Source: SAR324 cluster bacterium (lineage in GTDB: Bacteria; SAR324; NAC60-12). From it: a DNA stretch of 64,000 nt. Each line of letters opens with the position of its first letter. The first letter of the stretch is position 1. The notes beneath the pieces were generated by a model. The model worked only from the letters and a program-made list of their open reading frames with translations. It was not told the origin of the DNA and ran no database searches. Positions 17,300 to 27,100 of this stretch are shown here, piece by piece. Location of the stretch: assembly GCA_028281495.1 (NCBI GenBank), contig JANQJU010000008.1, forward strand, positions 1 through 64,000. The letters are read 5' to 3'. Both the position numbers and the translations under genes were made by a program.

Positions 17300-20245
17300 T
17301 TAAGGAGCCGACTCCATCGTCTTCGCGTTCCAGAAACCCGATTGGACTTCCGACCTCTTCGTGACGGACTGCTCGATATGGAGGAATTCGTAATCGATTT
17401 GAGCGATTTCGTGGGATTCCAATAATTGCAAAATCTGCATGTTCATACGATCCAAAATTCGTTCGATCTCATCAGGGTTTGCCACCGAAACGAAGGTGAT
17501 TTGAATCACTCGTCCATTCCCCTCAAATCCTAGAAAACTCGCAGTATGCTCATAAGGCATCACGCCTTCAGCCTGTTCCAAAATCCCCCGGATGTCCCCA
17601 ATTATCGTTTTGAGCAAACTGCTCGTGATTCCATTGATCTTCAGTTGATAGCTTGTCTTGGCTTCAACCGCTCTCGAATAGTTTTCAATTCGGGAACCCA
17701 CTACCGCGGTATTGGGAATTTGAACCAACTGGCCGGAATCAGGACGTATCACGGTGGAACGCAATCCAACTCGGACCAAAACTCCTGCGTCTCCACCTCC
17801 AATAGACACTTTATCCCCTTCTTGAAACGGATTGTCCCAGTAGATATTGAAACAGGCGACCACTTCCGACAGGAAATCCTTGAATAATAAACCAATGGCG
17901 AGGCCAAACGCTCCCAAGATGCCCACAAACGAAACAGCGGATAAACCAAAAAAGATTTCTCCTGCTTTCATGCCCACCAAAATGACACTCAAAGTCTTAA
18001 CGATTTTCCCCAGATGCGGTGCAATCAGATCGTCCAGCTTGGTTTCGGTGCTTTTGGCCCATTGGATGAAGGATTCTCGCAACAAATTTCCAGAACGGTA
18101 AAAGAACCCCATCAACACGATGACTACAATCAATAGTTCCAATATTTTTTCAATCAACTGATTGTTGCCATCGCTCAACCACTGTCCCAAGTCTTTTTGA
18201 ATGAACGTCAATCCGACAAAAAAGACGAGGAAATGGAGTGGCACCCTAATGATTACAAGCAGTTGATCGTCGAAGTCCGTTTTCGTTTTTCGAGCCAAAA
18301 ATTGGAAGAGTCGTAACAGAAGATAGATCCCTAGCAAACTGACCAAGAGGTTGATCGCAAGATAGAATCCAAAGAGATACCACACGTTTGCAAAAATCAG
18401 GTCCAGCCCCGCCTTGGATAAACGGAAGTCCAAATTAAACACCGAATATTCAATGATATCATCATTTGTGAGGAGGCTCCCCAACGCCGATTCCGAGGTG
18501 CTGCTGGAATGGGAACTGATGGTGTCCACAATCCAGCTTTGATTGGGGTCCAAGACCTGGGATTCCTGAATTTGCTGCAAAAGGACCTGAGGTCGTATGG
18601 TCCCCATCCCAAGACTGTCTGGAATGAAGAGCGCTCGGTTCCGAGGAAGTTGGGAATGTCGAAACCGGATCGAAAGTGAAAAACGTCCCAGGCGGTCAGG
18701 ATTATTGGTATCTCCTTGAAAGACCCCTTGCACTCGAACCAATTGGTAATGATTCAACCCCAAGTTCTCTTCCCGAATCAATTCCATTTTCACCGGTTCG
18801 ATGACATCCTGAAATAGAATGTTTTTGTAATCCAATTTTTCATGGGAACGAAGCCACAATGAAAAATCGGCATGAAACGTCGTTTTATTGAAATCGATCT
18901 GCCGGATTTTATTCAGCTTCACCCCCGCATACACGACGTTGGTTTCAAAAAAGTAAAGATCACCGACCTGGATGATTTGAGAGTTTTTGATTTTTTCTTC
19001 TAACCTCAACACGCCTTCGGGATGATCAATCAATTGAAACTGGGTGAGTGCGGCTACAAAATATGGCCCTTGGTAGAACCCAATCGCGACCGGTTTGGTG
19101 GGATCGCCCAATTCGTCAAAGTAATTGAGGCCTGTCAGCCCGGGCACCCCTTTTAGCGGCGAATTGAATGATGCAATCGTTTCTCGAAGCTGCCGCCTGG
19201 CTCGCGTAATATCGCCGTTGTTGTGTTTTGCAATCTCGGAGACACGAATCGCTTCCACAATGACTTTGGCCGTGTCATAGGCAAACGCGGCTTGCCATCC
19301 TGGGTCGATACCAAATTTCTGTTGATACTTGGTTCGAAAGGATTGAGCGGCTTGATTGGCGGCATCAAAAATAAAAGGAGCGGCGCTGTATACACGGTTT
19401 GTGTTCAACCAGATCCGCTTCGGATCGATCTCCTTGAGATGTCGGATAAAATTTTCCCCCGTTAAGGTATCTCCTCCCAGAATATTGTTTTCGATACCTG
19501 CTTTCCGAATACGAGTTACTAACTGAGCGGCTTCAAAGGAGTGGGTTGCCAAAAAGATCACTCCGATTTCCGGCAATCGAAGGAGTTCTTCCACAATCCG
19601 ATCCAGATTTTGCAACAGCTGGGGATGGTCCAAGTCGTACTCATGCTGATAAGCGACGTTGAGACCTAATCGTTCCGCATTTTTTAAGAATTCACTTCCC
19701 AGAAAACTGCCATAACTCTCATCATCTTGAATGACAGTCACCGTGTCTTCCTTAAAAACCTGCTGCACATAAACCGCACTGAATCGCGCTGGGAATTTGT
19801 CGTTGTTGATCGTGCGGAAATACCAACCATTGGCTTTTGTTACTTCTGAACTGGTCGACACTGGACTGATTGCCGGGATACCTCGCGCTTCATAAACCTT
19901 GCCGGCAGCAAACGAAACGGTGCTGCGATTATGGCCTATCACGGCCAAGTTGTTTCCTTCGGCCAATGTATGTGCATTCCTCACGCCAGTTTCTGGTTTA
20001 TTTTCATCATCAAACTGATTGAGTACGAGTTTCCGGCCTTCGATTCCGCCTTGTTCATTGATTTCTTCAAACAGCATCTCAATCGCATTCACCATCGTCG
20101 TTCCGGTTTTTTCGGCGGACCCCGATAAAGGTCCTGCGTAGGCAATTTCTAAATCAGAATCTGCTCCCTGACTTAGGGTTGCAACACAAGAAAACAAGAA
20201 CAAAAATGTGAAGCGTTTGAGCTGTTTCATTACCGTTTGTTTCAT
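17300..20245 (-). CDS. periplasmic binding protein - beta domain - MscS channel chimera
   Basis: A single protein of 981 residues. Residues 1-28 look like a signal peptide. Residues 30-405 are a type I periplasmic binding fold of the branched-chain amino-acid receptor kind (IAYAGPLSGSAEKTG, NQFDDENKPETG). Residues 415-545 form a beta-rich segment; the block at 448-466 (IDFNKTTFHADFSLWLRS) recalls the extracellular domain of pentameric ligand-gated channels, which is my inference. Hydrophobic helices lie at about 618-648, 663-685 and 700-717. An MscS pore and beta domain occupies about 745-865 (GLAIGLLFKDFLSEV, DNPFQEGDKV, IPNTAVV), then a cytoplasmic C-terminus. Ordinary MscS is about 290 residues. 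A ligand-gated mechanosensitive-like channel or osmosensor is plausible. GGAGGTAGGG precedes the ATG. Confidence 0.85.
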   Translation of the reverse strand: MKQTVMKQLKRFTFLFLFSCVATLSQGADSDLEIAYAGPLSGSAEKTGTTMVNAIEMLFEEINEQGGIEGRKLVLNQFDDENKPETGVRNAHTLAEGNNLAVIGHNRSTVSFAAGKVYEARGIPAISPVSTSSEVTKANGWYFRTINNDKFPARFSAVYVQQVFKEDTVTVIQDDESYGSFLGSEFLKNAERLGLNVAYQHEYDLDHPQLLQNLDRIVEELLRLPEIGVIFLATHSFEAAQLVTRIRKAGIENNILGGDTLTGENFIRHLKEIDPKRIWLNTNRVYSAAPFIFDAANQAAQSFRTKYQQKFGIDPGWQAAFAYDTAKVIVEAIRVSEIAKHNNGDITRARRQLRETIASFNSPLKGVPGLTGLNYFDELGDPTKPVAIGFYQGPYFVAALTQFQLIDHPEGVLRLEEKIKNSQIIQVGDLYFFETNVVYAGVKLNKIRQIDFNKTTFHADFSLWLRSHEKLDYKNILFQDVIEPVKMELIREENLGLNHYQLVRVQGVFQGDTNNPDRLGRFSLSIRFRHSQLPRNRALFIPDSLGMGTIRPQVLLQQIQESQVLDPNQSWIVDTISSHSSSTSESALGSLLTNDDIIEYSVFNLDFRLSKAGLDLIFANVWYLFGFYLAINLLVSLLGIYLLLRLFQFLARKTKTDFDDQLLVIIRVPLHFLVFFVGLTFIQKDLGQWLSDGNNQLIEKILELLIVVIVLMGFFYRSGNLLRESFIQWAKSTETKLDDLIAPHLGKIVKTLSVILVGMKAGEIFFGLSAVSFVGILGAFGLAIGLLFKDFLSEVVACFNIYWDNPFQEGDKVSIGGGDAGVLVRVGLRSTVIRPDSGQLVQIPNTAVVGSRIENYSRAVEAKTSYQLKINGITSSLLKTIIGDIRGILEQAEGVMPYEHTASFLGFEGNGRVIQITFVSVANPDEIERILDRMNMQILQLLESHEIAQIDYEFLHIEQSVTKRSEVQSGFWNAKTMESAP

Positions 20246-20573
20246 CCCTACCTCCAGAAACCTTTAGTTGTTTAAAGATATCAAATAGGCCCTTTTGCGT
20301 AAAAGAGCATGGTTTGCAAAGCTAGGGAGATCATAGAGAACTAGCTGCCTAAAAATATGCGGTTTCTTCATACCCAGTCGAAAATCTCATTTTTTCCGCT
20401 CAGTAGTTCTACGGACACAAACCCGTAGTTTCCCGAATAGACCCCTCACCCGGAACAAGCGATAATTCTTCCAGCAATTGGGCGACCGATTCTCGGAGCT
20501 TTTCAGGTGATGCTGGTAACGGAGTAAGCGCATCACCCATCTGATTTCACATCATCTCGAACCGGAGAAAGCG
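20246..20573. other. divergent spacer with partial copy of the sigma-28-associated element
   Basis: These 328 bases lie between the channel chimera (minus) and a secreted protein (plus). At 20425-20440 the stretch GTAGTTTCCCGAATAG matches the upstream half of the elements at 10346 and 16391. A GCGATAA -10-like box follows at 20459-20465, but a TAAA -35 at the right distance is missing. I see no reading frame worth calling. Confidence 0.4.
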
Positions 20574-21152
20574 ATGCGTAGACTGCTAAGAAATTGTCTG
20601 TTGATTCAAGCGTACCTGTTGTTAGGTTTGGCGCTACTCGGCTCACCGGTAGCTTGGGGAGCCTCCTGGGGAGCAAGCCAAATCATCGAAACGAAAGAAT
20701 CGAAAGGGAAAATTAAGATTGGAGGGAAGATCAAGGAGATCCCAGCTTTTCATCTGACTCAAGAAAACTGCATCTTTGTGGAAGCGGAACACCAACCCGA
20801 AGAATGGACTAACATTGCATACAAACAACCCGAGTGCATCACATTGCGGAAACAGCGTGCCGAAGCCAAAGGTGGAACCCCGATTATCAATGACACCAAA
20901 TTGCTGCGCGTCCCTGCTAACCAATACTTCAAAGTTCATATGACGGTCAGTTCTAAAATGGCCAACCGAGCAGGAGAATTGTTTGGCTTTCAAATCGTGC
21001 GAGGTGGCAAAACGGTATTCACCCAAGGCGGTTGGAAGCCCGGTGATGCCAAATACACCAAGGCGATTAAATTGAGCGAAGGTCGTTACTTTTGGCGATG
21101 CCCTCAAAATCCAACCGTTTGGTACGGAATGATCGCAGGAAACCCCACTTAA
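20574..21152 (+). CDS. secreted protein of unknown function
   Basis: A 192-residue protein with a clear signal peptide (hydrophobic 8-27, then PVAWGAS). The mature part is basic and beta-rich, with cysteines in QENCIF, KQPECI and FWRCPQ. I do not recognise the family. GGAGAAAG precedes the ATG. It sits between the channel chimera (divergent) and a membrane-anchored CheA-like kinase in the same direction, about 130 bases ahead of it, so it could be a periplasmic partner of either; this is a guess from position only. Confidence 0.75.
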   Translation: MRRLLRNCLLIQAYLLLGLALLGSPVAWGASWGASQIIETKESKGKIKIGGKIKEIPAFHLTQENCIFVEAEHQPEEWTNIAYKQPECITLRKQRAEAKGGTPIINDTKLLRVPANQYFKVHMTVSSKMANRAGELFGFQIVRGGKTVFTQGGWKPGDAKYTKAIKLSEGRYFWRCPQNPTVWYGMIAGNPT

Positions 21153-21282
21153 ACCCTGACACCCCTCTTCCTTTATCACCTTAGGCGGCAACGGTGTGCC
21201 CTCAGGTATTGAACCGAAGAGCCGTGCATTTCCGTTCCCAGCCAAATCCGTAACAAGATTTGGCTACTCACCGGAGAGATCT

Positions 21283-23745
21283 ATGAATCTACAAACGTGG
21301 TGGAACAACCGTATCATTCGCACCAAACTGCTCATCGGAATCTTTTTGGGCATCTTGGGATATCAAGGTCTCAATACCGCTTACCAAGTCCAGAACCTCC
21401 AAAACTCCATTCTGAAAACATACGACCAAAAAGCTCTCACGCTTTCGTTGGCCTTGGATTGCATCGTCCTGAAAGACGCGGAGTTGCGCTTCAATCTGCT
21501 CGATCACATGGCCAATTCTGAGGTGAAAGGGATCTTGATCGACGACAATCATCCATCCTGCGTCGACCGAATTCAGTACTTGAATCGCTTGACTGAACAA
21601 AACTACGCCAATTTTCTCTCGCGCCAATCGGCCAATGCAACAACAACCGCTTCCAATGCAGCCGGGGAAGAAATTGAAGTGATTGAAGAAGTTCCGGTCG
21701 AGGAAATTGAAGTGATTGAGGAAGTTCCGGTCGAGGAAATTGAAGTGATTGAGGAAGTTGAGGTGATTGAAGAAGTCGAGGTGATTGAAGAAATCGACAA
21801 CAATGCAGCACCACCTGCCGATATGCTGGCTTCTCACTCTTCGGACCCAACTGGGACTGACGATCCCGTGCAACTCACCTACGATGTGAGTTCGGTGAAA
21901 GGGGAACTTCGAGAATATTCACTTAAAGTGGGAGACAAAAATTTAAAACAGATTGAATACATGGTTCGCATCAATGGAGTCGAATTGACGTTTGATCTGA
22001 ACAAACTGCCTCACTTGATTCGACAAGAGTTTTATAGCCTGCTGTTGACTGCTGCTGGAAACTTGGTGGTCGTTTTCATCATCATCTGGCTATTGACCAG
22101 TCGACTGGTGCAGCCCTTGAAAAAATTGACTCAATTCAGCCAAGACATCACGACCTCTCAGTCGTTTGCCCAAGGCAAACCCATGTTAGCCATCACCATC
22201 GATTCTAACGACGAGGTGGGAAAACTGAGTCAAAGCTTCAACACCATGCTGAAAAGCCTTCAAGTCAGCTATCGCAAAATTATTGCGACAACAGCTGCGG
22301 TGAAAGACTTGCTGGACAACACGGGTCAAGGCTTTTTGAGTTTTGGATCAGACTACAAAATCCATCCTGAATACTCCAAAGCCTGTCTCACTTTTTTTGG
22401 AGAATCGATTGAGGGCCGGAATGCAATGTCTCTCATGTTTCCTGAACAAGCCATCAACGTGAGAGAGTTGCTCGATCTGATTTTCACGGGAGCCGGAACG
22501 TTCGATGTTTTTGGAGACATGCTTCCCAAAGAAACCATGCAAGGGGATCGGATTCTTTCTTTGGATTATCATTGGATTCCTGCTCCAGAAAAGAACCTCT
22601 CTGACAAGGTCATGATCGTGCTCACCGACATCACCCAAGAACGCGCGTTGGAAGCACAAATCAAAGCCGATGAGGAATACAATGAAATGCTTATTAAAGT
22701 GGCGGTAGACCGCGACGGCTTCCTGCAATTCCTAAGAGAAGTGGAAAGCCTCTTTGAGATGATCTTCACTCTATTGAAAAAGCCCGCTAACAAAATCGAC
22801 ACCAATGAGTTATTCCGTTACTACCATACAATCAAAGGGGGAACGGCAAGCTACAATCTTAAAAAAGTTTCCCATAAAGCTCATGAAGTGGAGTTCAATT
22901 TGGAATCGATACGAAGCGGCGAATCGAAGTTGACTTCAGAATTGATTGAGCAGCTCACCACCGAAACCGAAGCATTGAAATCGATGTTGCAACAGACCTT
23001 GCAGGACCTCAGCAGCCTCATCTCAGAGGAAGAACTTCAGGCAAATGCCGAACGCACCTATAAGGTCCCTGACACCAAAATCAACCGCTTAGAAAAGTTA
23101 CTACACCAACCCGAATTTCAACGAGGTTTTCAACAAGCCAAACAACGCCTCAAGGAGGTCGCTCAAGCAGTACAGGATATTCGGAAACAGCCCATTGGCA
23201 CGATCTTTAAAAAATACGCCACTGCCGCAACCGATCTGGCTGAAAAGCTGAACAAACAAATCCAAGTGGAGATTCAAGGTGGAGAGGTGGAAGTGTCTTA
23301 CGACCGGTTTGAAAATCTCTTCAGCACCCTTGTTCACTTGGTTCGAAATTCCGTAGACCACGGCGTGGAATCGCCCGACGTCCGGTCCATGCTGGGCAAG
23401 CCTGAATTTGGAACACTCGTTCTCCATGCCGAAGAACATCCGGAAGCGCTTAAAATCGTGATTCGCGATGATGGGGGCGGCATTGACGCTGACCGCATCA
23501 AATCCATAGCCTTGGAAAAAGGATTGATCGATGACGCTTACGCGGGATCCGCCCCAGAAGAGGAATTGATTCAACTGATCTTAGCTCCAGGCTTCTCTAC
23601 CAAAACCGAAGTTTCTGAAGTTTCCGGGCGCGGCGTTGGAATGGATGCTGTGAAAGCTGCCGTCGAAGCCATGCAAGGCTCGATTCACATCACCACCGAA
23701 CTGGACCAAGGATCGACTTTTCAACTCGTGGTTCCTCATCAATAA
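21283..23745 (+). CDS. membrane-anchored CheA-like kinase with acidic repeat
   Basis: This 820-residue protein starts at the ATG preceded by GGAGAG; the longer frame from 21196 lacks a ribosome site. A membrane helix at about 13-30 is followed by a periplasmic region with a repeat of EVIEE/EVPVE (residues 129-172), then a second helix at about 255-272. HAMP is at about 273-330, a PAS-like domain at about 340-455, an Hpt domain with H515 (HTIKGG), and a CheA-style ATPase (LVRNSVDHGVE, DDGGGID, SGRGVGMD). There is no CheW-like P5 domain, so it should not dock into receptor arrays; it looks like receptor and CheA in one chain. The phospho-acceptor partner is not obvious; the CheY-like protein at 51043 is one option. 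Confidence 0.85.
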   Translation: MNLQTWWNNRIIRTKLLIGIFLGILGYQGLNTAYQVQNLQNSILKTYDQKALTLSLALDCIVLKDAELRFNLLDHMANSEVKGILIDDNHPSCVDRIQYLNRLTEQNYANFLSRQSANATTTASNAAGEEIEVIEEVPVEEIEVIEEVPVEEIEVIEEVEVIEEVEVIEEIDNNAAPPADMLASHSSDPTGTDDPVQLTYDVSSVKGELREYSLKVGDKNLKQIEYMVRINGVELTFDLNKLPHLIRQEFYSLLLTAAGNLVVVFIIIWLLTSRLVQPLKKLTQFSQDITTSQSFAQGKPMLAITIDSNDEVGKLSQSFNTMLKSLQVSYRKIIATTAAVKDLLDNTGQGFLSFGSDYKIHPEYSKACLTFFGESIEGRNAMSLMFPEQAINVRELLDLIFTGAGTFDVFGDMLPKETMQGDRILSLDYHWIPAPEKNLSDKVMIVLTDITQERALEAQIKADEEYNEMLIKVAVDRDGFLQFLREVESLFEMIFTLLKKPANKIDTNELFRYYHTIKGGTASYNLKKVSHKAHEVEFNLESIRSGESKLTSELIEQLTTETEALKSMLQQTLQDLSSLISEEELQANAERTYKVPDTKINRLEKLLHQPEFQRGFQQAKQRLKEVAQAVQDIRKQPIGTIFKKYATAATDLAEKLNKQIQVEIQGGEVEVSYDRFENLFSTLVHLVRNSVDHGVESPDVRSMLGKPEFGTLVLHAEEHPEALKIVIRDDGGGIDADRIKSIALEKGLIDDAYAGSAPEEELIQLILAPGFSTKTEVSEVSGRGVGMDAVKAAVEAMQGSIHITTELDQGSTFQLVVPHQ
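21664..21800 (+). repeat. acidic in-frame repeat (EVIEE / EVPVE)
   Basis: Short in-frame units of the type GAA-GTG-ATT-GAA-GAA alternate with GTTCCGGTCGAG units and make an acidic stretch in the presumed periplasmic part of the CheA-like kinase. Units are nearly identical in DNA, so the length may vary between strains. Confidence 0.8.
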
Positions 23746-24181
23746 ATAGCCCGTTCTCTCCTTTCCTGTCACTAGAAACGGCCTATTCCCTCCTTTCCTA
23801 TAGCTAGAGGTGGAGTTGTTTTCCAAAAACGACTCCACCAATCCTCCTTTCTTGGTTTTCCAAATTGCTGAAATAGTGAATAAAATCAACCCATTGAGTT
23901 CAGTGTATTTTCCCTCCAATCCTAATCATTTTCTACTCTAGCAACCCACCACCCATCATATTTCCTGGCTTAGTTTAAAACCTTTTTTGGAAAAAAATTT
24001 TAACATATTGGCTTGTAAGTGCATACCTAAACTGGTGGATATGTCCTTGGAAGGTCCCCTCAAGCTTTATTGAAAGCAAAACGCGGCTAGTTCGCGCTTA
24101 AGGGTGTCTTGATCTGAGTTTATGCCACTGGCGCAGTGGTATTGTACAATTTGATAGACTACTAAGTCGGAAAGGAACGTT
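23746..24181. other. intergenic region with tandem repeat and a possibly structured leader
   Basis: No credible gene lies in these 436 bases. A 32-bp tandem repeat (23750-23781, 23782-23813; core CTCCTTTCCT) follows the stop codon directly. Bases 23975-24180, ahead of the lipoprotein gene, contain small hairpins: CGCG / CGCG (24082-24096) and CCACTG-GCG-CAGTGG (24125-24139). They could form a structured leader, but I could not match a known riboswitch class. Confidence 0.45.
23750..23813. repeat. 32-bp tandem repeat, two copies after a stop codon
   Basis: Copies at 23750-23781 and 23782-23813 share about three quarters of their positions, with the core CTCCTTTCCT and a CTAGA near the end. 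The repeat begins 5 bases after the stop codon of the CheA-like kinase. Confidence 0.7.
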
Positions 24182-27100
24182 ATGTTGTGTAGAAAATTGA
24201 AGTGGTTGAAATTGACAATTTACCTTTTATGTATTTTTGGATTGTTTGCCTGTGGGAGCGGAGGTGGAGGCTCTTCCAGCGGACAATCAGACTCAGGAAA
24301 CCCCACCTTTGGAGGCATCACTAGTGTGAGTGATATTCGATTCAATTCCGCCCTCCTTGGTTGGACAGCGGCTGAGGATACGGAATCCTCAGCTTCCCAG
24401 ATTTTATATAACATCTACCTCTCTACCACATCAGGGCAACAAGATTTTAACACACCGTTTTGGCAAACCGATCCTGGAATCACCTCTGAACGCATCAGCG
24501 ATCTAGAGCCAGATACGGAATATTTTGTTGTCGTCCGGGCACTGGATGCCGATGGCAATGAAGATAACAATCAAACAGAGCTCAGTCTGAAAACAGCCGC
24601 CTTGAGCCTTCAGCTGGTCACTCCCGAAACCCCTTTGATCCTGATAGAAAACCAACTTTTTCAATGGGAAATCCAGACCGCCTACCAAGGAGAAGGAAGC
24701 CTCAGCTACGAACTCACTTCGGGTCCTGACGGACTGACTCTCGATGCAACTGAAGGGATTCTAGAATGGACGCCTTCAACCGCACAGGCAGGAAGTGAAT
24801 CAACAGTGGAAGTCCAAGTTACAGATGGAACTCTTTCAGATACGGGGGTTATTACCCTCAACGTAGCGGCGCTGACTTCACTCAGCTTGGAACGAGGACA
24901 AAATACGATCACGGTTAACGAATCAGGATCGACTTTAAATGGGACCACGCTGACTGCTCCTTCCGAGGCCGATAGCAGTCTCTTGGATGCAGCAACAATC
25001 TCCACAGTATCAGCCAACCCATTTCTTTTTGACGGTGCCACCACGGTTTCCAGTGTCTTTGTGATACAGGCACCGGATAGCCTGGATGCAGCATATACTT
25101 TAAGAATCCCCGTCAGTTCCCTCCCCGATGACAATTCTACGTTCAAATTGGTTTCATTAACCCATGCAGACGATACGAACATTGGGCAGGAAGATAGCGG
25201 GACAACTCAGTTGCAAATCGCACTGGAAGGCACCTTGGATCAATCGGGAACTTCTATCGAATTTATAATCAACTCGCTGAAGGGCTTTTGGATCTTGATT
25301 TTCGAGGAAAAGGGCACCGTTACCACCGAAACGTTTTCCAACGACTCTTTGTCGGTGACCATCACCGATGAGGGAGAAGGCAACACTCGCTTTACCACTC
25401 AATCGGTATTCGATTGGTTGGTTGCAGGAAACACACACTTTCAAACAATCGGATTTTCACCACCGAGTCAACTTGATGTAAAAATTAGTAAAATTTGCCG
25501 GAGCGAGTCCCACACTGTGACCAAAAAATTTTCAGAGGAATGCCCCTCAGGAACCACTCAGTCGTCGCGAGTGCTCGGTTTTGTAAACAGCGCTAACCCC
25601 AATCTCATTCATCTGAATTTTGATGTCTCGCCCGTGAACATGCAGGTAACAACCGTTCACGAATATTTCCATTCCGCACAACTCACAGCCCTGGACACTC
25701 GTATTGGAAGCTTAGGAAGATGGGTCTTGGAAGGTTCGGCTCGTTGGATCGAGGATGAAGTGTTTGACGATTTGAACTCCTACAAATCGCTGGACCGACT
25801 GGACCTTGTGATCACTCGTCAGGGTTTAGAAGCTGAATCATACTACACCCGATTCGCTTTTTTTAAGATGCTGAACACGCAGTGCAGCAGTTTCAATATC
25901 AGCAATTTATTTGTCAACGTCCCGACAACTTATACTGATTCTGGAGTGAGTCGTGTGGATTCCCTGTTAACCGAATCCGGTTGGGGGTGCACCTTTGCCT
26001 CGGTTCCTGGAGCCTCCCTCAGCAGTACGGCTTTGGGGCGGGCCATGCTCGAATTCACCTATGCGTATAATTATAGTCGTCAGGATTCACAGATCGAAGA
26101 AATCGATTCAGAAAATTGGCAAATGTTCACTTTACCTTTGGTGGATTTAGGCGACGGTGATTTTAATGCCAGTGTGGTGTTGCCACGCTTAGGAGGCACC
26201 ACTTATATTTTCCATTCGGATGCTGACAAACCTGTGGAATTTTCTGTCAACATCACCAGTGGAAACGTGATCGGAAACGCCTATCAGTATGATTATGGAC
26301 TTGGTTTTTTCCAGCTTCCTTCAACTCGCTGTCGTAGAGGAAACGGGAATCTTCTCACTTCCTCCGGTTTCGCATCCAGCAGCAGTGGACTTCAGCTTCA
26401 GGTAGAGACGGATGCCGACCACTGCTGGGCCGTGAATCTCGCCAATCCATCTCTCACGGATGACGCTAGTTTTTCCCTGAAAGCCACCCAGAATTTACTG
26501 GGAACGGTCACGGGGGTTGTGCGCGACGCCGTCACGGGGGATGCTTTGAGCGCCGTATCCGTCGTAGCGACACAAAATGGACAATCGTCGGCCTCTACGA
26601 CAACGGATAGTGCCGGAGCCTATACCTTGGAAATCCCGGCAAGTGTTGTCCATACCTTAACGTTTACCCGAAACGATTATTTCCCAGAGGTATTTGAAGG
26701 GGTCGAAGTTGCGGCCAATCAGACTATTATTCTGGAAGCAGTTTTAAACATCCAAGAACTGTTCGCGGGGGTCGGTACCGCAACGGGAACGATTACCAAT
26801 GCCTTAACTGGGGAGGTGGAAAGCGGTGTCAGCTTAAGTTTCCGCGATGGCATCAATGCGCGTACTGGACAAGTGGTGGCAAGCACGACGACCGATACAT
26901 CGGGTAATTATTCGATTGATTTGGATGTGGGAAATTATACGGCACAACTGTCTAAAGACGGATTTTCGGACAATTATATCACGGTCACTGTGTTGGGTGG
27001 GGAAACCAATGGAAACCAAAACGGAACAATCTCTCCGACGGTCGCCCAGGGTGAAACTCGGGTCGTTCTCACTTGGGGAAGCAGCCCTTCGGATTTGGAT

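Noticed and set aside
24060..24140. c-di-GMP-I (GEMM) riboswitch ahead of the lipoprotein gene
   Set aside because: A GCAAA followed by a small helix is suggestive, but the conserved 5' half and the second hairpin sequence do not fit the class.
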